NCBI GenBank assembly: GCA_964242415.1
Contig: CAXTAT010000012.1
Span: 67,367 to 131,366 of the forward strand
DNA from: DASWOJ01 sp964242415
GTDB taxonomy: Bacteria > Pseudomonadota > Alphaproteobacteria > Acetobacterales > Acetobacteraceae
Direction: 5' to 3'
DNA: 64,000 nucleotides
Part shown: positions 35,994-44,528 of the stretch, piece by piece
Layout of the letters: every line of letters begins with the position of its first letter
Position numbering within the stretch: the first letter of the stretch is position 1
Translations under genes and position numbers: made by a program
Notes under the pieces: model-generated
Seen by the model: the letters and a program-made list of their open reading frames with translations, nothing else
The model's database searches: none
What the model was told of the DNA's origin: nothing

Positions 35994-36425
35994 CTAAACG
36001 GCGCAGACCCGCGCCACCCGGCCAAGGGCCGGCGTCGGCAGCAGCGCCCAGGCCCCATCGCCGACCAGGGCCAGCGCGATCAGGCCCACGGCCCAGAACG
36101 CGGGATACTCCCAGCCGCCGCCGGGGCTGGTGAACAGCCACCCGTTCGCGCCATGCACCGTCGCAATGGCGCCGAGCAGAATCGGCACCAGCGCCACGGC
36201 CACCACCCGCGCCCAGACCCCGGCGATGAGCGCGGCAGCCCCCGCCAGCTCGGCGGCAATCACGGCGTAGGCCAGGACAGGCGGCAGGCCAAGGCTGCCG
36301 AAGAACCCCGCCGTCCCCGCCGGTGTGAAAACGAACAGCTTTACCCCGGCATGGGCCAGGAACATGAGGCCAAGACTGACGCGAAGGATCAAGGCGGCAT
36401 ACGGGGCAGTGCGCAAATCAGTCAT
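35994..36425 (-). CDS. DoxX family membrane protein
   Basis: A 143-residue membrane protein with four predicted segments. The DoxX signature region LRVSLGLMFLAHAGVKLF (about 14-31) and the GAIATVHGANGWLF loop are present. DoxX proteins are linked to redox and quinone metabolism, but biochemical roles are few. A GGAG site precedes the ATG. It is the first gene of a two-gene unit with the VOC protein, divergent from lysR. Confidence 0.87.
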   Translation of the reverse strand: MTDLRTAPYAALILRVSLGLMFLAHAGVKLFVFTPAGTAGFFGSLGLPPVLAYAVIAAELAGAAALIAGVWARVVAVALVPILLGAIATVHGANGWLFTSPGGGWEYPAFWAVGLIALALVGDGAWALLPTPALGRVARVCAV

Positions 36426-36470
36426 CGGGGTTCTCCGTTCAGGGCAAACCCCATATCGCCCCTCACGCGT

Positions 36471-36486
36471 CGGCTGATAACAGCCG
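36471..36486. promoter_or_regulatory. Palindrome in the lysR-doxX divergent promoter region
   Basis: CGGCTGATAACAGCCG is a perfect 6-4-6 inverted repeat located 42 bases upstream of the lysR start and 46 bases upstream of the doxX start. LysR regulators usually bind such interrupted dyads between divergent genes, so it is the likely operator. No clear -35/-10 boxes could be assigned. Confidence 0.55.
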
Positions 36487-36527
36487 AAAGTAACGCATTA
36501 GCTCATACCAGCAGTTGGAGACCACAC

Positions 36528-37442
36528 ATGCTCGACCAGGTCACCGGGATGCGTGTGTTCCTCCGTGTCGCCACCGCCGGGAGCCTGGCCGCGGCTGGCC
36601 GGGGCCTCAACCTGTCGCAGACCATGGTCACCAAGCATATCGACGCCATCGAGGCGCGGCTTGGGGTGCGCCTGCTGCAACGGTCCACCCGCCGCCTGGT
36701 GCTGACGGAGGCTGGACGCGGCTACCTCGACGCGTGCCAGCGCATCCTGGCCGAGATCGAGGAAGCCGAGGAGGCCGCCGCCGCAGGCCAGGCCGAGCCG
36801 CGCGGGCTGCTGCGCCTGAACGTGCCGGTGTCGTTCGGGGTGTCGCAGATCGCACCGCTGCTCCCGCAGTTCACCGCCCGGCATCCGCTGGTGCGGCTGG
36901 ACATCGGCCTGAACGACCGGGTGGTGGACCTGATCGAGGAGGGGTGGGACCTTGCCGTCCGCATCGGCGTCCCGCGCGACTCCACCTTGGTCTCGCGCCG
37001 GCTTGCGCCTTGCCGGACGGTGGTGTGCGCCGCCCCCGCCTACCTGCAGGCCCATGGGACGCCACGGACGATCGCGGACCTCGCTGGGCACAACTGCCTC
37101 GGCTACACGCTTTCGGAGCGGATGGGCGCCGGCCGCTGGGGTTTCGGCCCTGATGCCGCAATCATGGCGCCGGTTTCAGGCGTCATGCAGGCGAACAACG
37201 GCGACGCGCTGCGTGCGGCGGCGCTGGCGGGCCTTGGCGTGATCTACCAGCCGACATTCCTGGTGGGCGGCGATGTCCGGGACGGCACCCTGGTTGCCCT
37301 GGCGCTCGATCACCCGCCGGCGCCGGCCGGGCACATCCAGGCCGTGTTCCGGCCCGACCGGCTGCTGCCGTTGAAGTCGCGCGTGATGATCGACTTCCTC
37401 GCCGGGCATTTCGGCGCCGACCCGCCGTGGGACCGCGACTGA
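36528..37442 (+). CDS. LysR family transcriptional regulator
   Basis: A 304-residue regulator. The N-terminal winged helix-turn-helix spans about residues 1-60 (LRVATAGSLAAAGRGLNLSQ, then HIDAIEARLGVRLLQRSTRR). The C-terminal effector domain begins near residue 90 (GLLRLNVPVSFGVSQIAPLL). The sequence belongs to the common AaeR/DhcR-like subgroup that often controls a divergent oxidoreductase or DoxX unit. GGAG lies seven bases before ATG 36528. It probably controls the doxX-VOC genes and its own expression through the palindrome at 36471. Confidence 0.9.
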   Translation: MLDQVTGMRVFLRVATAGSLAAAGRGLNLSQTMVTKHIDAIEARLGVRLLQRSTRRLVLTEAGRGYLDACQRILAEIEEAEEAAAAGQAEPRGLLRLNVPVSFGVSQIAPLLPQFTARHPLVRLDIGLNDRVVDLIEEGWDLAVRIGVPRDSTLVSRRLAPCRTVVCAAPAYLQAHGTPRTIADLAGHNCLGYTLSERMGAGRWGFGPDAAIMAPVSGVMQANNGDALRAAALAGLGVIYQPTFLVGGDVRDGTLVALALDHPPAPAGHIQAVFRPDRLLPLKSRVMIDFLAGHFGADPPWDRD

Positions 37443-37463
37443 CGACGCAGCCCCGGCCGTCAG

Positions 37464-38435
37464 TCAGCGCGCCGGCTTCCGCACCGCAGGCGGCGGCACC
37501 GGCTGCGCGTCCCGCCGCAACCGGTTCTCCCCCAGCAGCAGCAGGATCGGTGCCGCGATGAAGATGCTGCTGCTAGTCCCCACCACGATGCCGAACAGCA
37601 TCATCAGCGCAAACCCTGACAGCGACGCTCCGCCGAACACCGCCAGCGGCAGGCTGGCCAGGAACACCGTCATGCTGGTGCCCAGGGTCCGGTTCAGCGT
37701 CTCGTTGATCGACAGGTCGATCAGCCGCCGCAGCGGCATGGTCTTGTACTTGCGCAGGTTCTCCCGCATCCGGTCATACACCACCACCTTGTCGTTGGTG
37801 GAAAACCCGATCACCGTCAGGATCGCCGCCACCATCACCAGGTCGAACTCGATCCGCGTCGCCACCAGGAACCCAATGGCCTTGGTGACATCCAGGATCA
37901 GCGTCACCACCGCCCCCACGGCAAACTGCCACTCGAACCGGAACCAGATATAGACCAGGATCATCCCCAGGCTGATCCCCAACGCCAGCAGCCCGTTCTG
38001 GAACAGCTCCTGCGACACCGAAGCCCCAACTGCATCCGTGCGTAGGATCTGCGTCCCCGGCTGCGACTGGTCCAGGGCCTGCCGCACCCGCGACACCGCC
38101 GCCTCGGTCGCGTTCTGGTCGCGCTCCGGGTCCAGCCGGATCATCACGTCGTCATCCGTCCCGAACCGCTGCAACCCCGCTTGCGGGATGCCCGCCGCCG
38201 TCAGCCCGGCCCGCAGCTTGTTGAAGTCGGCCGGTCCCGGCGTCCGTACCTCCATGACCACGCCGCCGCGGAAGTCGATCCCCAGCCGCAGGCCGGGATA
38301 GAAGAACAACCCCAGCGACAGCAGCGACAGCACCGCCGAGGTCGCCAGCCCGGCGTAGCGCCCCCGCATGAACTGGATGTTGGTACCGTCCCGGACCAGC
38401 CGGAACCGCGGGCGAAGCAGCGAACTGAGGATCAT
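37464..38435 (-). CDS. secF: Protein translocase subunit SecF
   Basis: A 323-residue inner-membrane component of the SecDF complex, which uses proton motive force to help export proteins through SecYEG. The first segment is followed by GIDFRGGVVMEVRTP (about 53-67), a periplasmic domain, and a five-segment bundle with VIGFSTNDKVVVYDRMRENL (about 214-233), where SecF normally has an Asp in the D(K/R).V.DR motif. The end (PPPAVRKPAR) is a cytoplasmic tail. It follows secD after three bases. Confidence 0.95.
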   Translation of the reverse strand: MILSSLLRPRFRLVRDGTNIQFMRGRYAGLATSAVLSLLSLGLFFYPGLRLGIDFRGGVVMEVRTPGPADFNKLRAGLTAAGIPQAGLQRFGTDDDVMIRLDPERDQNATEAAVSRVRQALDQSQPGTQILRTDAVGASVSQELFQNGLLALGISLGMILVYIWFRFEWQFAVGAVVTLILDVTKAIGFLVATRIEFDLVMVAAILTVIGFSTNDKVVVYDRMRENLRKYKTMPLRRLIDLSINETLNRTLGTSMTVFLASLPLAVFGGASLSGFALMMLFGIVVGTSSSIFIAAPILLLLGENRLRRDAQPVPPPAVRKPAR

Positions 38436-38438
38436 GAC

Positions 38439-39992
38439 CTACACCGGCAACAGCGAGGGGCGGGTGCTGACATACCACCGCACCATGAACATGCGCGCCA
38501 CCACCGTGGCCGTGAACAGCGTCGTCACAATTCCGACCGTAATCGTGACGGCAAACCCCCGCACCGGCCCCGACCCGAACACGAACAGCATCACGTGCGC
38601 CAGGAACGCCGTCGCGTTGCTGTCGATGATCGTCCCATACGCCCGGCGGAACCCGGCCTCCAGCGCATTCAGCGGCGTGCGCCCGGCCCGCACCTCCTCC
38701 CGCACGCGCTCGTTGATCAGGATGTTGGCGTCCACCGCCACCCCCAGCGTCAGCAGGATGCCCGCCATGCCCGGCAAGGTCAGCGTCGCCTCCAGCAGCG
38801 ACAGCACCGCGATCTGCAGCACCAGGTTGATCAGCAGCGCCGCATTGGCGAACCAGCCGAACAGCCCATAGAACACCGCCATGTAGGTCATCACCAGCAG
38901 CAGCCCGACCCCCAGCGCAATGGCTCCGCGCCGGATGCTGTCCGCACCCAGCTCCGGCCCGACGCTGCGCTCCTCGATCACGGTCAGCGGCGCCGGCAGG
39001 GCGCCAGCGCGCAGCAGCACCGACAGGTCCTGCGCGCTGCGGGCAGTGAAGTTGCCGCTGATCTGGCCGCGCCCGCCGATGATGGGCGTCTGGATCACCG
39101 GGGCGCTGATCACCCGGTCGTCCAACACGATGGCGAACCGCTTGCCGACATTGGCGTTGGTCACGTCGGCAAACCGCCGCGCGCCGGTGCTGTCAAAGGT
39201 GAAGTTCACCACCCACCGGTTGTTCTGCCCGTCCTGGCCCGGGCGCGCGTCGGTCAGGTTGGCGCCGTCCACCTCGACTCGGCGGCGCACCGGCTCCTTC
39301 ACGCCGGGCTGGCCCTCGACGGGCAGGAAATCGACGCCGGGGGTGGGGGTGGCGGGATTGGCGCTCTCGTCCAACAGACGGAAGGTCATGCGGGCGGTGC
39401 GGCCGATCAGCTCCTTGATGCGGTTGGGGTCATCGACGCCAGGCAGTTGCACGACGATGCGGCTGTCGCCCTGGCGGGTGATCTGCGGGTCCAATACGCC
39501 GGTCTCGTCGATGCGGCGGCGGACGATCTCGATGGATTGCTGGATCGCCGCCTTGCCGCGGTCGGCCAGCATGGCGGGGGACAGCGACATCACGACGGCG
39601 CCGGGTTCGGTGCCCACGTCGTACTCGGCCGGGCCGGCGGTGGTGGAGGCGTCGCGCAGCAGGCGCACGGCGTCGTCCTGCTGGGCGGGGTTGGGGATGC
39701 GGACCAGGACGCGGTTCTGCGCCGCCTGCACCGTGGGGGTCTGGAAGCCGATCTTGCCGCGCAGGATGGAGCGGGCGCCGTCGGCCAGGCTGTCCAGCCG
39801 TTCCTTGGCAACGGCGGCCATGTCCACTTCCAGCAGCAGGTAGCTGCCGCCGCGCAGGTCCAGCCCCAGCCGCACCTGGCGCCAGGGAAAGCCACCTGGA
39901 GGGGCGGGTAACACGTTGGGCAGGCACAGCAGCACGCCCAGCACGCAGATGCCGAGGATCAGCGCGATCTTGAGGCGGCTGAAGTACATCAT
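38439..39992 (-). CDS. secD: Protein translocase subunit SecD
   Basis: A 517-residue SecD. The N-terminal segment begins MMYFSRLKIALILGICVLGV, then LGLDLRGGSYLLLEVDM (about 42-58), the P1 periplasmic domain with RRRIDETGVLDPQITRQGDS and VQLPGVDDPNRIKELIGRTA, and the C-terminal membrane bundle with TLGVAVDANILINERVREE. Two adjacent ATGs (39992, 39989) are possible starts. The usual neighbour yajC is not next to it; the divergent gene upstream is an oxidoreductase. Confidence 0.95.
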   Translation of the reverse strand: MMYFSRLKIALILGICVLGVLLCLPNVLPAPPGGFPWRQVRLGLDLRGGSYLLLEVDMAAVAKERLDSLADGARSILRGKIGFQTPTVQAAQNRVLVRIPNPAQQDDAVRLLRDASTTAGPAEYDVGTEPGAVVMSLSPAMLADRGKAAIQQSIEIVRRRIDETGVLDPQITRQGDSRIVVQLPGVDDPNRIKELIGRTARMTFRLLDESANPATPTPGVDFLPVEGQPGVKEPVRRRVEVDGANLTDARPGQDGQNNRWVVNFTFDSTGARRFADVTNANVGKRFAIVLDDRVISAPVIQTPIIGGRGQISGNFTARSAQDLSVLLRAGALPAPLTVIEERSVGPELGADSIRRGAIALGVGLLLVMTYMAVFYGLFGWFANAALLINLVLQIAVLSLLEATLTLPGMAGILLTLGVAVDANILINERVREEVRAGRTPLNALEAGFRRAYGTIIDSNATAFLAHVMLFVFGSGPVRGFAVTITVGIVTTLFTATVVARMFMVRWYVSTRPSLLPV

Positions 39993-40094
39993 GGGTGGCG
40001 GGACGACCTGACTGGTGGAATGCCGGGGTATGCCGGATGCGGGCCGGGGGTGGCAAGCCTTGGCCATCCGGCACCCCCGCGCTACAGGGAGTGG

Positions 40095-41099
40095 ATGGGC
40101 AAGGAACCGCTGCGGATCGGCATAGCAGGCGCTGGGCACTTCGGGCGCTTCCATGCCCTGAAGGTCGCCGCGAGCCGCCGGGCAGTGCTGGCCGGGCTAT
40201 ATGACCCCGACACCGCGCGCGCGGAAACCGTGGGCCGCGAGGCCAGGGCGCCAGCCCTGCCGCTCCCCGACCTGCTGGCCGCCTGCGACGCCTTGGTGAT
40301 CGCCGCCCCGGCCGACGCGCACCACGCCCTGGCCGTGCAGGCCATGCAGGCCGGCCACCACGTGCTGATCGAGAAGCCCATCGCCGCCACCCTGGCCCAG
40401 GCCGACGAGCTGGCCGCCCTCGCCGCCACCTCAGGCGTCGTGCTGCAGGTCGGCCACCTGTTGCGCTACTCCGCCGAGCATGCCGCCATCAGCGCCCGCA
40501 TCACCCGCCCGCTGTATATCGAGTGCGCCCGCATCGCCCCCTTCAAGCCGCGCGGCACCGACGTATCGGTCATCCTCGACCTGATGATCCACGACCTCGA
40601 CCTGGTGCTGGCCCTGGTCAGCAGCCCCATCAGCAGCGTCGATGCCCTGGGCGCCGCAGTCTCCAGCCTGCACGAGGACATCGCCAACGCCCGCGTGCGG
40701 TTCGAGAACGGCTGCGTCGCCGCCATCACCGCCAGCCGCATCTCGCTGAAGACCGAGCGCCGGATGCGCCTGTTCTCCGAGGAGGGCTACCTGTCCGCCG
40801 ACTTCGTCACCCGCAAGCTGGTGATGGTCGGCCGCACCCGCGGCCTGCCGCTGCCCGGCACCGGCGGCTTCCGGCGCGAGGAGGTCGGCTGGACCGACGG
40901 CGACGCCATGGCCGCCGAGCACGAAGCTTTCGTCGCCTCCTGCCTGGACGGCGCCCCCGTGGTGGTCGATGCCGCGGCCGGGCGGCGCGCCCTGTCGGCG
41001 GCGCTGGCGGTCACCGACGGCATGGCCGCCTCACGCCGCCTGGCGATGGCCTCCGGCCTGATTCAGGACGTCCAGCACCTCGCGGGCGGCGGCTTCTGA
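40095..41099 (+). CDS. Gfo/Idh/MocA family oxidoreductase
   Basis: A 334-residue NAD(P)-dependent oxidoreductase. The Rossmann motif IGIAGAGHFGRFHA (about 8-21) and VLIEKPIAATLAQA (about 94-107), which holds the catalytic-site Lys, are typical. The C-terminal domain starts around residue 120. In Acetobacteraceae-type genomes such a gene often accompanies lipid A genes, and here lpxB follows, so a role in nucleotide-sugar or LPS metabolism is plausible but unproven. GGGAG precedes ATG 40095. Its last 69 bases overlap lpxB on the opposite strand. Confidence 0.87.
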   Translation: MGKEPLRIGIAGAGHFGRFHALKVAASRRAVLAGLYDPDTARAETVGREARAPALPLPDLLAACDALVIAAPADAHHALAVQAMQAGHHVLIEKPIAATLAQADELAALAATSGVVLQVGHLLRYSAEHAAISARITRPLYIECARIAPFKPRGTDVSVILDLMIHDLDLVLALVSSPISSVDALGAAVSSLHEDIANARVRFENGCVAAITASRISLKTERRMRLFSEEGYLSADFVTRKLVMVGRTRGLPLPGTGGFRREEVGWTDGDAMAAEHEAFVASCLDGAPVVVDAAAGRRALSAALAVTDGMAASRRLAMASGLIQDVQHLAGGGF

Positions 41100-42197
41100 C
41101 GGCAGGCCGCACGGCGGGCGCAGGCTGTCCAGCAGCGTGCGGAACCCGTCCCGCTGCGCCTGGGCCATTGGGGCATCATGCAGCAGCGCCAGCGCGGTGC
41201 GGCTCAGCGTATCGGCCGTGCAGTTCTCCTGCAGCAGCTCCGGCACGAGGCGGCGGCCGGCCAGCAGGTTGACCATGGCGACATGCGGCACCTGGATCAT
41301 GCGCCGGGCCATGACGGCGGTCAGCGGGTTGATGCGGTAGGCGACGGCCATCGGCACCCCGGCCAGCGCCAGCTCCAGCGTGGAGGTGCCGGATTTCGTC
41401 AGCGCGGCATTGGCGGCGGCGTAGGCGTCGTGCTTGTCGGCGACTTCGGTGACGATGATGGGCGGCACCGGCCAGTCGGCGGCCTTGCGCCGCACCACCT
41501 CGGCGACCACGGCGGATACCGGCAGCACCGGGCGCAGCGCCGGCTCCTGCTGGGCCAGGCGGCGCAGCGTGCGGCCGAACACCGGCAGCAGGCGCGGCGC
41601 CTCGGACCGGCGGCTGCCGGGCATCAGGATCAGCACCGGCTGGTCCGGCGCAATGCCATGCGTGGCACGGAAGCGGGCGGCGTCGCCCCGGTCGGCGCCG
41701 GACTCCAGCACGGGGTGGCCTACGAAGGTCGCCTGCAGGCCGCGCTCGGCGAACCAGGCCGGCTCGAACGGCAGCAGGCACAGCAGGCGGTCCCACAAGC
41801 CCGGGTAGTGCTTCACCCGGTGCGCCCGCCATGCCCAGACCTGCGGCGCGACATAATGCACCCGCGGGATGCCCAGCCGTACGCAGGCGGCCAGGATGCG
41901 GTGCATGAAGCCGGGGCTGTCGATGGTGACGACGACATCGGGCCTCAGCCAGGCGATGTCCGCCATGGTCTCGGCAAAGCGGCGGCGCAGCACCTGGATG
42001 CGCGGCAGCACCTCGATGATGCCCATGACGGACAGGTCGGCCATTGGATACAGGCTGTGGAACCCATGCTCCGCCATGCGCGCCCCGCCGACCCCGGCAA
42101 ACTCGGCGTCCGCCCGCACGGCGCGGATGGCCCCGATCAGCCGCGCGCCCAGCACATCGCCGCTGGCCTCCCCGGCGACAACGTAAATCAAGGGCAT
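41031..42197 (-). CDS. lpxB: Lipid-A-disaccharide synthase
   Basis: LpxB (GT19) joins UDP-2,3-diacylglucosamine and lipid X to make the lipid A disaccharide at the cytoplasmic membrane. The 388-residue product starts MPLIYVVAGEASGDVLGARL and has VHYVAPQVWAWRAHRVK (about 113-129), LMPGSRRSE (about 190-198) and KSGTSTLELALAGVPM (about 274-289), all family marks. ATG 42197 is the start nearest the conserved N-terminus; a GTG at 42209 adds four residues. A 14-base tandem repeat sits on the start and places two more ATGs upstream in other frames. The 3' end overlaps the convergent oxidoreductase gene by 69 bases. Confidence 0.94.
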   Translation of the reverse strand: MPLIYVVAGEASGDVLGARLIGAIRAVRADAEFAGVGGARMAEHGFHSLYPMADLSVMGIIEVLPRIQVLRRRFAETMADIAWLRPDVVVTIDSPGFMHRILAACVRLGIPRVHYVAPQVWAWRAHRVKHYPGLWDRLLCLLPFEPAWFAERGLQATFVGHPVLESGADRGDAARFRATHGIAPDQPVLILMPGSRRSEAPRLLPVFGRTLRRLAQQEPALRPVLPVSAVVAEVVRRKAADWPVPPIIVTEVADKHDAYAAANAALTKSGTSTLELALAGVPMAVAYRINPLTAVMARRMIQVPHVAMVNLLAGRRLVPELLQENCTADTLSRTALALLHDAPMAQAQRDGFRTLLDSLRPPCGLPSEAAAREVLDVLNQAGGHRQAA

Positions 42198-42228
42198 GGG
42201 ATCAGGCACATGGGATCAGGCACATGGG
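42195..42228. repeat. 14-base tandem repeat over the lpxB start
   Basis: CATGGGATCAGGCA occurs at 42195-42208 and 42209-42222, with a partial third copy to 42228. Because 14 is not a multiple of three, the ATGs created on the minus strand at 42211 and 42225 are out of frame with lpxB. They open frames of only seven codons: the one from 42211 ends just past the lpxB start codon, the one from 42225 ends just before it. Confidence 0.95.
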
Positions 42229-42287
42229 AAGGCGGGTTGCAGGCGGGCATGGCTGCCTGCATAGGGAGGGCAGGGCAGGGGTGCAAC

Positions 42288-42545
42288 ATGACCGGCTGGA
42301 CCAAGGCCATCGGGATGCTCGCGGGATTGCTGACCACGATAGCCTTCGTGCCGCAGGTGGTGCGGACCTGGAACAGCGGCAGCGCGCGGGAATCCAGCCT
42401 GCGGATGCTGCTGATGTTCGTCACCGGCGTCGGGCTGTGGCTGGCGTACGGGCTGATGTCGGGTTCGACGCCGATGATCCTCGCCAACACGGCCGCGCTG
42501 CTGCTGGCATCCTGCATCCTGTCCGCAAAGCTGCGCCACGCATGA
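42288..42545 (+). CDS. SemiSWEET family sugar transporter
   Basis: An 85-residue protein with three membrane segments, the bacterial half-size version of eukaryotic SWEET sugar uniporters, which works as a dimer. The PQ-loop motif is in TTIAFVPQVVRTWNSGSA (about 14-31), and the last helix follows GSTPMILANTAALLLAS. ATG 42288 starts where similarity begins. Its stop overlaps the start of the DUF952 gene (ATGA). Confidence 0.88.
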   Translation: MTGWTKAIGMLAGLLTTIAFVPQVVRTWNSGSARESSLRMLLMFVTGVGLWLAYGLMSGSTPMILANTAALLLASCILSAKLRHA

Positions 42546-42847
42546 CCCTGCTGCACGTCACCACGGCGGACGCCTGGGCCGCCGGGCCGCCTGCCACGCC
42601 GGAGGGCGGCTTCCTGCACCTGTGCACCCCGGCGCAACTGCCGTTCGTGCTGGCCCGGCACTTCGCCGGGCACCTCGGGCTGGTGCTGCTGCATCTGGAC
42701 CCCGCCGCGCTGGACGACGTGCGGTGGGAGGCGAGCGAGGCCGGGATGGACCCGTTCCCTCACCTCTACGGGCCGCTGCCCGCCACCGCCATCCAGCGGG
42801 TGACGCGACTGCCGCCCGGAGCGGCACAACCCACGTCAGGCCATTAG
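42542..42847 (+). CDS. DUF952 family protein
   Basis: A 101-residue soluble protein. The family pattern is visible as LLHVTTADAW at the start, EGGFLHLCTPAQLPFVLARH (about 21-40) and LVLLHLDPAALDDVRWE, then FPHLYGPLP. DUF952 has a fold related to ADP-ribosyltransferase-like proteins, with no proven activity. It is coupled to the SemiSWEET gene by a 4-base overlap. Confidence 0.87.
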   Translation: MTLLHVTTADAWAAGPPATPEGGFLHLCTPAQLPFVLARHFAGHLGLVLLHLDPAALDDVRWEASEAGMDPFPHLYGPLPATAIQRVTRLPPGAAQPTSGH

Positions 42848-42880
42848 GCGCTTCGATCCTACGGCGTCAAAGGACATGCC

Positions 42881-43933
42881 ATGCGAATGAACAAGCTCGG
42901 CCGCACCGGCCTTTTCGTCTCCGAACTCTGCCTGGGCACCATGACCTTCGGCGGCGCCGGCGAGGTTTGGAGCAAGATGGGCGACCTCGACCAGGCCGGG
43001 GCCGAACGGCTGGTCGGCCGCGCCATCGAGGCCGGCATCAACTTCATCGACACCGCGGACGTGTACTCGGACGGCCTGTCCGAGGAGATTACCGGCCAGG
43101 CGCTCCGCAACCTGCAGGCGCCGCGCGACAGCATCGTCGTCGCCACCAAGGGGTATGGCCCGACCGGCCCCGGCCCCAACGGCGGCGGCAACTCGCGCCT
43201 GCACCTCATCAGCGCGGTGAAGGCCAGCCTCAAGCGCCTGCAGCTCGATCACATCGACCTCTACCAGGTGCACGGCTTCGACCCGGCGACGCCCATCGAG
43301 GAAACCGTCCGCGCCCTGGACACCCTCGTGCAGCACGGCCACGTCCGCTATGTCGGCGTATCCAATTGGGCCGCCTGGCAGGTCATGAAGGCCCTGGGCA
43401 TCGCCGAGCGCCTCGGCCTGGCCCGGTTCGAGAGCCTGCAAGCCTACTACACCGTCGCCGGCCGCGACCTGGAGCGCGAGATCGTGCCGATGCTGCGCAG
43501 CGAGGGCGTGGGCCTGATGGTCTGGAGCCCCCTGGCCGGCGGCCTGCTCAGCGGCAAGTACAACCGCGAGCAGGAGGGTACTGCTGGCAGCCGCCGTGCC
43601 GTCCTGCCGTTCCCGCCCGTCGCGCACGACCGCGCCTTCGGCTGCATCGACGCCATGCGGCCCATGGCCGAGGCCCGCGGCGTGTCGGTGGCGCAGGTTG
43701 CCCTGGCCTGGCTGCTGCACCAGCGGGTGGTCAGCAGCGTCATCATCGGCGCCAAGCGGCTGGATCAGCTTGAGGACAACATCGGCGCGACGGAGGTGGA
43801 GCTGACGGCGGCGGAACTCGACGCCCTCGACCAGGTGAGCAGCCTACCCAAGGAGTACCCGGGCTGGATGTTCGAAGCGATGCCAAAACGGGCAAACCTG
43901 CTGGCGGCGGCGGGGCGCAGGGAGACGCGTTAA
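42881..43933 (+). CDS. Aldo/keto reductase
   Basis: A 350-residue NADPH-dependent aldo/keto reductase with the (beta/alpha)8 fold. Catalytic residues fit the family: Asp and Tyr in FIDTADVYSDGLSEE (about 49-63), Lys in VVATKGYG (about 87-94) and His in LYQVHGFDP (about 127-135). The cofactor-binding end is SSVIIGAKRLDQLEDNI. A purine-rich AAAGGA lies just before the ATG. The physiological substrate is unknown. It stands alone, followed by a MITE-like element. Confidence 0.9.
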   Translation: MRMNKLGRTGLFVSELCLGTMTFGGAGEVWSKMGDLDQAGAERLVGRAIEAGINFIDTADVYSDGLSEEITGQALRNLQAPRDSIVVATKGYGPTGPGPNGGGNSRLHLISAVKASLKRLQLDHIDLYQVHGFDPATPIEETVRALDTLVQHGHVRYVGVSNWAAWQVMKALGIAERLGLARFESLQAYYTVAGRDLEREIVPMLRSEGVGLMVWSPLAGGLLSGKYNREQEGTAGSRRAVLPFPPVAHDRAFGCIDAMRPMAEARGVSVAQVALAWLLHQRVVSSVIIGAKRLDQLEDNIGATEVELTAAELDALDQVSSLPKEYPGWMFEAMPKRANLLAAAGRRETR

Positions 43934-43974
43934 GCCGCGGCACGAGGCGTCGTCACGCCAACCGCTCCGGTCCC

Positions 43975-44090
43975 GAGCCGTGCCGTCATTGCGAGCCGCG
44001 CTTGCGGCGTGGCAATCCAGGGCCGCATTGACTGCCCTGGCCGCCCCTGGACTGCCGTGCCGAAGCCGGCTCGCAATGACGGCACGGCTC
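43975..44090. repeat. MITE-like element (CGTCATTGCGAGCC family), copy 3, intact
   Basis: A 116-base element with perfect 23-base terminal inverted repeats at 43975-43997 and 44068-44090 (core TGCCGTCATTGCGAGCC). Inner blocks GGCAATCCAGG and CCTGGACTGCCG form a second inverted pair. It lies between the convergent aldo/keto reductase and hisI genes. It is the best-preserved copy in the window. Confidence 0.93.
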
Positions 44091-44120
44091 AGGCGCGATC
44101 AGGCTTAAACACGGCTGCGA

Positions 44121-44528
44121 TCAACCGTCCGGGGCGGACGCGCTGGCATACAGCGCCTCCGCATCAACCAGCGGCTGGGTAATCTCCACCAGCAGGCCAT
44201 CCCGCGCCGCCTGGTAGAAGCATGAACGCCGCCCGGTATGGCAGGCAACGCCGTGCTGATCGACCAGCAGCAGCACCGCATCGCCGTCGCAATCCACCCG
44301 CAGGTCCACCAGGCGCTGCGTCTGGCCGCTGGTCTCGCCCTTACGCCAGGGTGCGGAGCGGCTGCGGCTCCAATAGCAAGCCCGGCCGGTGGCAAGCGTC
44401 TCCGCCACGGCCGCCGCGTTCATCCAGGCCAGCATCAGCACCTCCCCCGTGTCGTGCTGCTGCGCCACCGCCGCCACCAGCCCGTCCGCGTTGAAGCGCA
44501 GGGCGGCGATGACCGCGTCAGCCTGCAT
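44121..44528 (-). CDS. hisI: Phosphoribosyl-AMP cyclohydrolase
   Basis: HisI opens the purine ring of phosphoribosyl-AMP in histidine biosynthesis. The 135-residue protein has the Mg/Zn-binding core DLRVDCDGDAVLLLVDQ (about 78-94) and VACHTGRRSCFYQ, plus WMNAAAVAETLATGRACYWS before it. It is the monofunctional form without HisE. ATG 44528 overlaps the end of the C-S lyase gene by 11 bases, so it is the last gene of the NUDIX-AlaX-sulfurtransferase-lyase operon, away from other his genes. Confidence 0.94.
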   Translation of the reverse strand: MQADAVIAALRFNADGLVAAVAQQHDTGEVLMLAWMNAAAVAETLATGRACYWSRSRSAPWRKGETSGQTQRLVDLRVDCDGDAVLLLVDQHGVACHTGRRSCFYQAARDGLLVEITQPLVDAEALYASASAPDG

